From: JAAZZIT01 sp964480525
GTDB lineage: Bacteria > Bacillota > Clostridia > Oscillospirales > Ruminococcaceae
Reading direction: 5' to 3'
Assembly (NCBI GenBank): GCA_964480525.1
Contig: CAYZOV010000001.1
Coordinates: 56,651-120,650, forward strand
Length of the DNA stretch: 64,000 nt
A program made the translations under genes and the position numbers. The notes under the pieces are model-generated. The model was not told the DNA's origin. It saw only the letters and a list, made by a program, of their open reading frames with translations, and did no database searches. This document shows, piece after piece, positions 34,258-42,606 of this stretch. The first letter of the stretch is position 1, and each line of letters starts with the position of its first letter.

Positions 34258-34923
34258 TTATGCCACAATTTCGCCGTCGGAAATTTCAATAATTCTGTCG
34301 CATTGCTGTGCTACCAAAGGGTCATGCGTAACGATAACCACGGTTCTGCCCTGTTTGTTCAGGTTTTTAAAAAGCTCCATAATTTCCGCCGAAGTCTTTG
34401 TGTCCAATGCGCCCGTCGGTTCGTCAGCTAAAATCATGCTCGGTTCGTTGGCAATAGCTCTGGCAATTGCAACACGCTGTTTTTGTCCGCCCGACAATTT
34501 GTTGCAAGGCTTTTTCGCAAGTTCCTCAATTCCCACCAATTTCAGCGCTTCCATTGCTTTCGCCTTTTTGTTTTTAATCTTTTTCTTAGAAAAATTTAGC
34601 GGAATCATCACGTTTTCGAGTGCGGAAAAATCTTCCACCAACGCAAAGTCCTGCATAACCATGCCTACTTTTTCATTGCGGATTCTGGCATATTGTGATT
34701 CGGACAGCTTCTTTACCACCGTGTCGTCAATGACATATTCGCCGCCCTGATAGTTATCAATACACGCCAAAATATGCAACAAAGTGGATTTTCCTGCGCC
34801 TGATTTACCCACTATGGCAACCAGTTCTCCGTCCTTAATTTCAGCCGAAACACCGTGAAGCGCTTCAAATTCATTTGCTTTTTTCGGGTTGTAGATTTTT
34901 ACAATGTTATCAAGTTTAATCAT
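34258..34923 (-). CDS. ABC transporter ATP-binding protein, MacB/LolD type
   Basis: 221-residue ATPase with Walker A GKSGAGKST, Q-loop MVMQDFAL, signature LSGGQKQRVAIARA, Walker B MILADEPTGALD and the switch His in VTHD. This subfamily works with FtsX-like permeases in mechanotransmission or peptide efflux, not classical import. It is the only ATPase in the cluster and lies last, 12 bases after a type-B permease, so it may serve all six permeases upstream. GAGAGGAAT precedes the ATG. Confidence 0.93.
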   Translation of the reverse strand: MIKLDNIVKIYNPKKANEFEALHGVSAEIKDGELVAIVGKSGAGKSTLLHILACIDNYQGGEYVIDDTVVKKLSESQYARIRNEKVGMVMQDFALVEDFSALENVMIPLNFSKKKIKNKKAKAMEALKLVGIEELAKKPCNKLSGGQKQRVAIARAIANEPSMILADEPTGALDTKTSAEIMELFKNLNKQGRTVVIVTHDPLVAQQCDRIIEISDGEIVA

Positions 34924-34935
34924 AATAATTCCTCT

Positions 34936-36117
34936 CTATTCATTTGTTGTTAAATTTTCTTTCGGTGTTGTTGAACTCATAAAAATTATCGGCAGAATCA
35001 TTGACACAACAATATACCCTGCAATTGCTATCAAACACCATTTCAGCTCGTATGTTCCGAAACTTATAACGGTTTTTTGCAATTTTCCCATAATTTTCAG
35101 AATTTGTATCGCAAGACCGCACATCAAAGCCGAACAAACGGCAACAATGACGCTTGCGATAAGATTTATGACAATACAGCCTTTCCATGTACACCCTAGC
35201 ACATAATAAATTCCGTATGTATGTAGGCTCATTTTTGTATTTAACGCCGAAATCGAAATTGTTGAAACAACAACCAACAGAATTATGCTAATCAGAATCG
35301 GGAACAATTGAACAAGTTGGTGATAAACGTACATATACGAAACATCTCGGAAATTCTGAAGATTGGTGGTCGCACCGTGCGATTTTATGATTGCCGAAGC
35401 CTGCGAAACTTCGTCGTCCGAAAGACCGTCTTTGAAATGAATAATCATCTTGCATTGTGTAATAACGCTTGGTATTCCCATATTGTCAAGCTGTTCTTTG
35501 TTAAACAGCATAACCGCACCGTCGCCCGTGCCGTAAAGGTTTCTGAAATCGTCATTTTCCTCGTAATAACTATCTCCGCCAAAAAACTTTGTATTGTCGG
35601 AAATTATTCCGACCACTTCGATAGTGTACACTTCGTAAATAGGATTTGTAAAATTCACGTCGTCATCTTCGTAATAATACCGACTTCCTTTGACTGTCGA
35701 ACCAACGTCCAACTTTGAATATTCGTTTACAACGGCGTAAAGGGTTTTGGAATTAACATCAACTTTTGAAACCCATTTTCCTTTCTTCAATTCGGGAACA
35801 TACCTTTCGGCAATTTCCTGGGTGTACGATAATACTGTTTCAAACTTTTTCATTTCCACCACAGGTTTTTGAGCGCAAAAAATGCTGTCAACCTGCGGGT
35901 TTTCTTCCAGAAAAACTTCTTCCGTCGAAAGACCGCCCAGATTTGCATACAGACCTTTTCCGTCCAACTGGTCGGCAATAGGTTCATAATATTCAGTTCT
36001 TGAATGAATACTGGACGTAATGGAAATTATGATAAACAAAACCGCCCCAAGTTGCAATGCTATAAAAAGGTTGGAAAAAATTCGTCTGTTAAATTCTTTT
36101 ATTCCTATAGAAAACAT
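34936..36117 (-). CDS. FtsX-like permease, type B (copy 2)
   Basis: 393 residues: an N-terminal membrane segment (~15-35), a large extracellular domain (~40-260), and three C-terminal membrane segments, the layout of MacB/FtsX-type permeases. It shares the general pattern NIFSNLFIALQL...Y..EP with the other type-B permease at 39565-40797 but is otherwise divergent. Its ribosome-binding site AAAGGAGG overlaps the last codons of the preceding type-A permease, so the two are translationally coupled and probably form a pair. The substrate is unknown. Confidence 0.82.
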   Translation of the reverse strand: MFSIGIKEFNRRIFSNLFIALQLGAVLFIIISITSSIHSRTEYYEPIADQLDGKGLYANLGGLSTEEVFLEENPQVDSIFCAQKPVVEMKKFETVLSYTQEIAERYVPELKKGKWVSKVDVNSKTLYAVVNEYSKLDVGSTVKGSRYYYEDDDVNFTNPIYEVYTIEVVGIISDNTKFFGGDSYYEENDDFRNLYGTGDGAVMLFNKEQLDNMGIPSVITQCKMIIHFKDGLSDDEVSQASAIIKSHGATTNLQNFRDVSYMYVYHQLVQLFPILISIILLVVVSTISISALNTKMSLHTYGIYYVLGCTWKGCIVINLIASVIVAVCSALMCGLAIQILKIMGKLQKTVISFGTYELKWCLIAIAGYIVVSMILPIIFMSSTTPKENLTTNE

Positions 36118-36119
36118 AT

Positions 36120-37489
36120 CTATCCTCCTTTTTTAAACATATTAACAGGCTGTTTGTCGATTTGCAACGAAATCATAATGTTTACAATTACAAACAAAAC
36201 GCCGATAAAGACCGCATAAATGTACAAATATGTAAATTTTGAATAAACTTCTAAAATATTCGGGAAAAATCTCGTCAGTTTAGGCAGAATAAATCTGTCA
36301 AACCCGAAAGCACTAAGAACGTACAAAATGCTGGAACTTCCCAAAGATTCCACCAGATACATAACTCTAGCTTTGAATCTGGTGCAACCGTTAAGGCGCA
36401 TAATTGCCAAAGTTTTTCTGCGTGAGTACACAATGTACCTGAACAGAATCGCCAAAGTTATTCCCGCAAGCGCCGAAAGTACAACCGAAATCATCATGAT
36501 TGAAGCGTAAAACGTCTGGTTGTCCTCATCAATTGTTTCCATTTCAGGCATATTCACATAGTCGCCATAAACCTCGTAAAACGCTTTTTTGATGTTTCTG
36601 TATGTTTCCGTTGTGATAACTTTGTCATTTAAAAAGCTTATTTCTTTAATAGGCGTATCATCTGGAATGGACGGAAAAGGAANNNNNNNNNNNNNNNNNN
36701 NNNNNNNNNNNNNNNNNNNNNNNNNNNNNNNNNNNNNNNNNNNNNNNNNNNNNNNNNNNNNNNNNNNNNNNNNNNNNNNNNNTTTAAAAAGCTTATTTCT
36801 TTAATAGGCGTATCATCTGGAATGGACGGAAAAGGAATGTATACATCTGTATACCCAGGCTCCATCACACCAATAATTTCATATTCACGCCCCAGTACGG
36901 TAATTTTATCACCGATTTTTTCCGAATTGTCAATCTCGTCAGAATAGCCAAAAACAATATACCCTGAATCAGAAGTTGCTTCCTCCTGTGTAAAATATCG
37001 TCCATTAAAAGTTGTTGTATATTCAAGAAACGTATAATACAGCCCGTATTTGTCAAGCTGCGGGTCATATTCCAATCGATTATGCATATTTATATGCTCT
37101 GTGTTTGACACAACTTCGCTAAATTGCTCGGCGTCTTCAACGTAGTATGTTACAAAAAATCCTGTAAATCCTTTTTTGGTGTCCGTATCTAAAAGTTCAA
37201 GAACCTTGACAAAATCCCCCTTGGTTGAATACCCATCTGCAAGATAAGTAATAGGACCGCCATTATCTTGATAAGTGTCAGTTACATTACCAAAAGTTAC
37301 ACCTGCATAACCCTGGTCAACGATTTTTTCTTCTTGCGTGGATTTAACCTCATAATTTTGATAAACTCCATGTGAAAAAAGGATAGCTAGGACAGCTATT
37401 ACGTTACATATAAGATACAATCCGAAAACCCACGGGGATTTTCGGACTGTAACTCTTATATTCTTTAAAATATAAGACAGTGAATTCAC
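36120..37489 (-). CDS. FtsX-like permease, type A (copy 4), interrupted only by an assembly gap
   Basis: One permease gene split by 100 Ns. The 55 bases on each side of the gap are identical (36628-36682 and 36783-36837). Removing the Ns and one copy gives 1215 bases, an intact 405-codon frame, matching the 400-residue paralogue downstream of 38886. The start is GTG 37489 with AGGGGG seven bases ahead. The first ~50 and last ~185 residues nearly equal those of copy 3, while the ectodomain between them differs. It has its own promoter-operator at 37558-37619 and overlaps the next gene's ribosome-binding site. Confidence 0.85.
36129..36682 (-). repeat. 554-base exact repeat, copy in permease A4
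   Basis: By eye, every base from 36129 to 36682 equals 37687-38240. It encodes the membrane-proximal ectodomain end and three C-terminal membrane segments. Identity ends exactly where the N gap begins. Confidence 0.88.
36683..36782. other. Assembly gap of 100 Ns with 55-base overlapping flanks
   Basis: The gap sits at the boundary of a 554-base exact repeat. Its flanks carry the same 55 bases, a length commonly used as a k-mer in short-read assembly. The two contigs almost certainly overlap and no sequence is missing. Confidence 0.9.
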
Positions 37490-37557
37490 TACTATTCCCC
37501 CTAATATTTTTAAATATGAAAAAATACTGAAATTCAAAGGTTCAAATCCTTAACTAA

Positions 37558-37619
37558 ATCTTATCACAATTCATTCCAATTGTCAAGGTTCTTCAACAAT
37601 TTTGCGAAATTTTGTTCAA
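37558..37619 (-). promoter_or_regulatory. Promoter plus upstream palindrome of permease A4
   Basis: Minus strand: TTGACA (37581-37586), 17 bases, TAAGAT (37558-37563). Immediately upstream of the -35 box is a 28-base imperfect palindrome (37592-37619) with arms TTGAACAA and TTGTTGAA. The same arrangement occurs at 39438-39499, which points to a shared activator or repressor. Confidence 0.7.
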
Positions 37620-37683
37620 CTTTCACAAAAAAGCGTGGGATTCTTTGTATTTACATTTAACTGATACAAGATAAGTTTGTTTC

Positions 37684-38886
37684 TTATTTTTTAAACATAT
37701 TAACAGGCTGTTTGTCGATTTGCAACGAAATCATAATGTTTACAATTACAAACAAAACGCCGATAAAGACCGCATAAATGTACAAATATGTAAATTTTGA
37801 ATAAACTTCTAAAATATTCGGGAAAAATCTCGTCAGTTTAGGCAGAATAAATCTGTCAAACCCGAAAGCACTAAGAACGTACAAAATGCTGGAACTTCCC
37901 AAAGATTCCACCAGATACATAACTCTAGCTTTGAATCTGGTGCAACCGTTAAGGCGCATAATTGCCAAAGTTTTTCTGCGTGAGTACACAATGTACCTGA
38001 ACAGAATCGCCAAAGTTATTCCCGCAAGCGCCGAAAGTACAACCGAAATCATCATGATTGAAGCGTAAAACGTCTGGTTGTCCTCATCAATTGTTTCCAT
38101 TTCAGGCATATTCACATAGTCGCCATAAACCTCGTAAAACGCTTTTTTGATGTTTCTGTATGTTTCCGTTGTGATAACTTTGTCATTTAAAAAGCTTATT
38201 TCTTTAATAGGCGTATCATCTGGAATGGACGGAAAAGGAACATATATACTTGTAAACATACGCTGTGCTACGCCTATGACTTCATATTCTTTTCCTAAAA
38301 ACTGAATTTTTTCTCCCAAATGTTGAGTATTGTATATTCCGTCCTGCGAAAAGTCGGACAGAACAATTACGTCGGCACCCTGCGTTGCTTCCTGTTGATT
38401 TATATACCGTCCTGCAACCATACCCAGATTGTCAAGAAAAGTGGAATAAAGCCCATATTTATCCAATCCTGCGTCATATTCAAGCCTGCTGTCAAACTGT
38501 GTGTCACCTCTGGAATCATATTCAGCAAGGTATTCTACATCATATGTTACAAAAAAACCGGTAAACCCCTTTTTGGTTTTTTTGTCTAATAAATCCAATA
38601 CTTTTTTAAAATCTGCTACAGATGACCTTCCACCCGGAAGATATACGGTAGTATTTTCATCTTTTGGGTATTCAACTAAATCGCCGAAAGTGATGTCATC
38701 ATTTTTACTTTGGTCAATAATTTTATCTTCCTGTGTGGTTTTCACCTCATAATTTTGATAAACACCGTGTGAGAAAAGAATAACGAGGACAGCTATTACA
38801 TTACATATAAGATACAATCCGAAAACCCACGGGGATTTTCGGACTGTAACTCTTATATTTTTTAAAATATAAGACAGTGAACTCAT
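37684..38886 (-). CDS. FtsX-like permease, type A (copy 3)
   Basis: 400 residues. A first membrane segment (about residues 18-38) lies in a region almost identical to copy 4, followed by an ectodomain of about 190 residues that differs from copy 4, then an exactly repeated C-terminal part with three membrane segments. The first half of the gene differs from copy 4 mainly within the ectodomain. It follows the small secreted protein S2 by 14 bases and probably forms a unit with it. ATG 38886 follows AGGTGGG. No ATPase is adjacent, so it presumably shares the one at 34258. Confidence 0.83.
   Translation of the reverse strand: MSSLSYILKNIRVTVRKSPWVFGLYLICNVIAVLVILFSHGVYQNYEVKTTQEDKIIDQSKNDDITFGDLVEYPKDENTTVYLPGGRSSVADFKKVLDLLDKKTKKGFTGFFVTYDVEYLAEYDSRGDTQFDSRLEYDAGLDKYGLYSTFLDNLGMVAGRYINQQEATQGADVIVLSDFSQDGIYNTQHLGEKIQFLGKEYEVIGVAQRMFTSIYVPFPSIPDDTPIKEISFLNDKVITTETYRNIKKAFYEVYGDYVNMPEMETIDEDNQTFYASIMMISVVLSALAGITLAILFRYIVYSRRKTLAIMRLNGCTRFKARVMYLVESLGSSSILYVLSAFGFDRFILPKLTRFFPNILEVYSKFTYLYIYAVFIGVLFVIVNIMISLQIDKQPVNMFKK
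37687..38240 (-). repeat. 554-base exact repeat, copy in permease A3
   Basis: Equals 36129-36682. Because assemblers collapse such repeats, the perfect identity may partly reflect assembly instead of biology. Confidence 0.85.
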
Positions 38887-38900
38887 GCTTTTTTACCCAC

Positions 38901-39329
38901 CTAATACTGTTGCCACACTTCATTGTAAGTAGAATCAATGGTATAACTGTTTTCGGCACTTGGCTTCAATAAGCTTTGGTGAACATAGTAAAATTTTGAG
39001 CTGTCATAATCTCTAGGAATACCACAACCTGTTCCCGCATTTTTGGTGGTAATTGTCGAAGCATTACTTTTTATCGCAGCGCCAGTTTCGGCATTTCTTT
39101 CTGTAACACATACCTCAATGTATCTTTCATATTTGCCTGTTGAGTTTGAAGCCTGAGTAGAAGCCCCAGAAGTTGAACCACTAATCATAGTTTGCATTTC
39201 GTTACCCTTATAAGTATAGCTATAAGTTTCTTCCTTGTGCTGATATTTTTGAGCCATAACCGTTGTAACAGATGTTCCTACTACCAAAATAACAGCAACG
39301 CTCGCTGAAATAATTTTTTTAATTAACAT
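38901..39329 (-). CDS. Small secreted protein S2 of the permease array
   Basis: 142 residues: a signal peptide (basic start, hydrophobic 8-25, VMAQ cleavage region), then a mature part of about 117 residues rich in Ser, Thr and Tyr, with two cysteines (CVTE and TGCGIP) and a late FYYVHQS. It resembles S1 (41869-42348) in overall plan and in a Y-(V/I)-H element, but I do not recognise a family. It lies directly before permease A3 behind the shared promoter-operator. It could be an exported peptide, a substrate-binding partner or an immunity protein. A bacteriocin role is speculation. Confidence 0.7.
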   Translation of the reverse strand: MLIKKIISASVAVILVVGTSVTTVMAQKYQHKEETYSYTYKGNEMQTMISGSTSGASTQASNSTGKYERYIEVCVTERNAETGAAIKSNASTITTKNAGTGCGIPRDYDSSKFYYVHQSLLKPSAENSYTIDSTYNEVWQQY

Positions 39330-39437
39330 TTGAATCCCTCCATATAATTATTATAGTTTGTCTGTTCAATTTGTTTAAAAACCTAACTCTGCATTGGACA
39401 CACCTCTTTCATATTTCACAGTTTTTCCGTTATCTTT

Positions 39438-39499
39438 ATATTATCACAATTTATTCCAATTGTCAAGGTTCTTCAACAATTTTGCGAAATTTTGTTCAA
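39438..39499 (-). promoter_or_regulatory. Promoter plus upstream palindrome of S2-A3
   Basis: Minus strand: TTGACA (39461-39466), 17 bases, TAATAT (39438-39443), with the same 28-base palindrome at 39472-39499. About 115 bases here are nearly identical to 37559-37680. A three-codon ATG frame with its own AGAGGTG site lies in the leader and may be chance. Confidence 0.7.
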
Positions 39500-39564
39500 C
39501 TTTCACAAAACACATGGGGATTCTTTGTATTTACATTTAACTGATACAAAGAAAGTTAATCGTC

Positions 39565-40797
39565 TTATTCTGACATTTCGCTTATAACTGTCTTTGGTTG
39601 TTTGCGTTTTAACATAAGCGCAGGCACGATTACGGACAGCACAACCATTAACAACGCAAGCAATGCTGTATAAATCAGGTTATTTCGTTGAAAAACAAAT
39701 CCGATTTCCTGTGCAAGACCGTTTAAAAATCCCATTTTCATAATTAAAAATGCAAGAAAACCGCTGATTATTATGCAAATCAACGAGCTGACGGCGTTAA
39801 TCAAAAGGCAATCACGCCACTTTGCGCCACAAACGTAATACAGAGCATAGTTTCGCAAAAGTTTCAGCGTTGTGATAGCCGACGAACACACCAAACCAAC
39901 CACCGACACAATCCATATACAAACCACCAAAGGTATGGTTTTTTGCGTATCTTCGTTTACATAAATTTCGGTGCTTTTTCTGATTTGTTCAAAACTGATT
40001 CCGCCACCCGATTTGTTAATCAAGCTGACGTTGTACGCCCTGTCCTCTTTTGACAGCGACGGGTCAAACACCAAAAGTGCATAAGTCCCGTCGGAATAAG
40101 AACTCGGCGGGGTTAAACCCACGGCGGATTTTGGCAAAATCAAATAATCGTACTGTGCCGATTCTTTCAGCGACGACACATAAAACATTGAAATATCAGA
40201 TTCGGTTTCCGAATATTTTGCCGAATTTAAAAGCGGAACATAACACGGGTCGGTCATCATGCCCGAAATTTTGATTTCTTTTCCGTTCCAATTTACGGTG
40301 TCGCCTGTTTTATAACCGTATGTATTCGGCGAAATTACCCCGTAAATCTTATCTGAATCGGACATTTTCCAGCTTCCGCTGACAAGAGGAAAAGAAAACT
40401 TTTCGTAAATTTCGTCATCGACAAACACCAGTTTTAAAGAACGTTGAGATTCGCTCTCTTTTATAATAGTATCCTGTCCGACTTGGTACACCTTGCAATC
40501 GCCTTTAAAACTTGCTAAAGTTTCGTTGTAAAAATCCACCGAAGTTCTTTCGTCGTCGTCATCTACCATTTCAGAACCCATATCTTTGTCATAGGTGAAA
40601 AACACAGGCGAAAACGTCCAGTAATACCCGTCGTTTTTAATAATTTCCTCAAAAGGTTCCAAAAGCATATTTCGGCTGTTAAAATTTCCGATAACAACAT
40701 TTAACCCCACAAACAAAAATGTCAGCTGAAAAATTATAAAAATATTGGTAAATATGTGTTTTGAAAACGAAGCATAGCCGTATTTTATAAATCTCAT
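39565..40797 (-). CDS. FtsX-like permease, type B (copy 1)
   Basis: About 410 residues: an N-terminal membrane segment (about 15-37), a long extracellular domain, and three C-terminal membrane segments with a final short Lys-rich tail. ATG 40797 follows AAGGAAG. An upstream in-frame ATG at 40833 lies inside the preceding gene and is not needed. It begins four bases after permease A2 ends, so A2-B1 look like a heterodimer pair, as A4-B2 do. It is not closely related to B2 in its ectodomain. Confidence 0.82.
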   Translation of the reverse strand: MRFIKYGYASFSKHIFTNIFIIFQLTFLFVGLNVVIGNFNSRNMLLEPFEEIIKNDGYYWTFSPVFFTYDKDMGSEMVDDDDERTSVDFYNETLASFKGDCKVYQVGQDTIIKESESQRSLKLVFVDDEIYEKFSFPLVSGSWKMSDSDKIYGVISPNTYGYKTGDTVNWNGKEIKISGMMTDPCYVPLLNSAKYSETESDISMFYVSSLKESAQYDYLILPKSAVGLTPPSSYSDGTYALLVFDPSLSKEDRAYNVSLINKSGGGISFEQIRKSTEIYVNEDTQKTIPLVVCIWIVSVVGLVCSSAITTLKLLRNYALYYVCGAKWRDCLLINAVSSLICIIISGFLAFLIMKMGFLNGLAQEIGFVFQRNNLIYTALLALLMVVLSVIVPALMLKRKQPKTVISEMSE

Positions 40798-40801
40798 AAT
40801 T

Positions 40802-41866
40802 CTACTTCCTTTCTTCGACAATCGGTCTTGCAACAGACAGCAAAATACACACGCCCATAACCAAAACCGTCGCTACAAAATAGCCCGACAAAACCCATTT
40901 ATAATTTTCCGCCGTGTATGCTATGGTTGCGTTTGGGTAATATTTAACAATCACGTCTTTTAAAGCCGTCTTGAAAATCAAAAACGCCACGCCGAAACTT
41001 AGCGCCATATACGCCAGAGCTTCCAAAAAGCAAGTTGTTATGCAAAAACTTCTTTGCGCACCGCAAATTCGGTGAATCGCAAAGGTTTTCTTTCTGCTTT
41101 CGTACAAGAACAAATAACACAACGCACAGTCCACAACAACCACCACAATAAGCACCGCCGAAAGTGAAAGTTGGGTGTTGTTCATCTGAATATCCAAAAG
41201 CTTAGGTGTTTCGGGTTTTTCGCAGATAGTATAATCAAACAACTCATCGATTTTGTTTTCGACTTTTTGAAATTCGTCGTACATCAAAATCTTTTTTGTT
41301 GTAAAATAAAATTCATAAACCGTTGCGTCGTCGGGTGTTCCTTTATAATTTAAAAAAGCTATAGCTCGTGTCATGGATTTTGTTACTATAGAATACTCCG
41401 CATTTCCAAAAACTATAGTATCACCCGGCTTGTAATAATCTGACCTGATTGCAACTTCATATAATCCGTGTTCTTGTTTCTCACCATAATACCATGATGA
41501 ATAACCGTACGATTTATCATTAAAGGTGTAGTCACCCCATATTGCAATTTCTTCCAAATTGTCACCGATTATGTTAAGGATTTCATCAAATTTCTCATCG
41601 AATTCTTTAAAAGGGATTGCGCCTATACTATACCTTTCTTCATCGGAAATATCTTCTTCATTATATCTGTCGGTTAAAGTAATGAAAAAAGTGCGTTCAC
41701 TATCACTTGCATTTTCAAAATTTGTATAAGCATTTGCAATGATACCCATGGCAAAAAATATTGTCAGAATAGAAACAATTTGTGAAGCAATTATCAAAAA
41801 ATACATCAAGGGCTTTTTCCTAAAAGCCCTTGATATTATCAGAAAACTTTGTTTTAATTCGGACAT
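40802..41866 (-). CDS. FtsX-like permease, type A (copy 2)
   Basis: 354 residues. The first ~40 residues (with membrane segment FLIIASQIVSILTIFFAMG) and the last ~140 residues match copy 1 (42607-43677) exactly or nearly so, while the ectodomain between (about 45-200) is clearly different. The C-terminal part has three membrane segments. It starts two bases after secreted protein S1 ends, behind GGAGGTTAACT, so S1-A2-B1 form one transcription unit. The substrate is unknown. Confidence 0.83.
   Translation of the reverse strand: MSELKQSFLIISRAFRKKPLMYFLIIASQIVSILTIFFAMGIIANAYTNFENASDSERTFFITLTDRYNEEDISDEERYSIGAIPFKEFDEKFDEILNIIGDNLEEIAIWGDYTFNDKSYGYSSWYYGEKQEHGLYEVAIRSDYYKPGDTIVFGNAEYSIVTKSMTRAIAFLNYKGTPDDATVYEFYFTTKKILMYDEFQKVENKIDELFDYTICEKPETPKLLDIQMNNTQLSLSAVLIVVVVVDCALCYLFLYESRKKTFAIHRICGAQRSFCITTCFLEALAYMALSFGVAFLIFKTALKDVIVKYYPNATIAYTAENYKWVLSGYFVATVLVMGVCILLSVARPIVEERK
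40803..41206 (-). repeat. 404-base exact repeat, copy in permease A2
   Basis: Identical by eye to 42608-43011. It encodes the C-terminal membrane region. Similarity continues past the end with scattered differences. Confidence 0.87.
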
Positions 41867-41868
41867 AG

Positions 41869-42348
41869 TTAACCTCCTGCATTTTCAACTGCTTCTTTAG
41901 TATCTTTATAAATATCACAGTACAGGCGGTCTTTATAGTTTGACCCTTTTTCACTTGTTAAATGAATATAACCAACCTGAAAACGTTCGGCAACTTTATC
42001 ACCAACAGATTTTTTTGTGTTTGAAATAACTACATCGTCACACCCCTCATCAGAATACGCACGATAAAGCACATAAACACTATCACTTGGATTCCGATAT
42101 TCATAATAATACGCTTCTTTATATGAACCCTCATAACCCTCTTTTGTCGCACAAACCCCTGTATACCCAGGTGCGGCATACATTTTAGAATAATCACCGT
42201 AAACGTATGTAGAATACGTTTTAATTGTACTTACATTATAGCGCCTAACCGTATTAAACTTTGCTTCCGCCGATACCGCCGTAGCCACAATCGCACACGC
42301 TACTGTTGATACTAATAGCCCTGCCGAAATAACTCTTTTAATACGCAT
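41869..42348 (-). CDS. Small secreted protein S1 of the permease array
   Basis: 159 residues: a signal peptide (MRIKRVISAGLL start, hydrophobic core, AVSAEA cleavage region) followed by a Tyr-rich mature domain with three cysteines (VCAT, EGCDD, LYCD) and a YIHLTS element similar to the YVHQS of S2. No family recognised. ATG 42348 has AGGAGG seven bases ahead. A longer in-frame extension upstream has no such support. It is first in the S1-A2-B1 unit with its own promoter. Confidence 0.7.
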   Translation of the reverse strand: MRIKRVISAGLLVSTVACAIVATAVSAEAKFNTVRRYNVSTIKTYSTYVYGDYSKMYAAPGYTGVCATKEGYEGSYKEAYYYEYRNPSDSVYVLYRAYSDEGCDDVVISNTKKSVGDKVAERFQVGYIHLTSEKGSNYKDRLYCDIYKDTKEAVENAGG

Positions 42349-42442
42349 AAAAATCCTCCTTTTGACATCAATCAGGTTGTTGTAAATTGTGCAAAAGCAC
42401 CAAATTAAATGACAAATTCGTTTAATACTTTTGCCTGTTTTT

Positions 42443-42471
42443 ATAATATCATACATTTTTAATAAAATCAA
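42443..42471 (-). promoter_or_regulatory. Promoter of the S1-A2-B1 unit
   Basis: Minus strand: TTGATT, 17 bases, TATTAT, about 95 bases before S1. The palindrome seen at the other two promoters is not present here. Confidence 0.65.
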
Positions 42472-42606
42472 TAGGTTTGTTATAATTCATTTCATTATTA
42501 TTAAAAATTGTATAGATACACAAATTATAAAGTAATTTTTTGGGTATTGTTACAAAAGTTGTTTTTGTTCTGCTTTTTTGCAATAAATTTAAATTTGCGG
42601 TATGAT

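Noticed and set aside
36120..37489. Permease A4 as a pseudogene or two genes
   Set aside because: The break is only the run of Ns; the overlap of 55 bases restores one intact frame.
37538..37553. GGTTCAAATCC resembles a tRNA T-loop
   Set aside because: No acceptor stem, anticodon arm or CCA-like end can be drawn around it, and it overlaps the leader of permease A4.
38901..42348. Assigning S1 and S2 to the lactococcin-972 bacteriocin family
   Set aside because: Signal peptides and ABC neighbours fit loosely, but the mature sequences lack the family's characteristic pattern and the permeases are not of the large bacteriocin-associated type.
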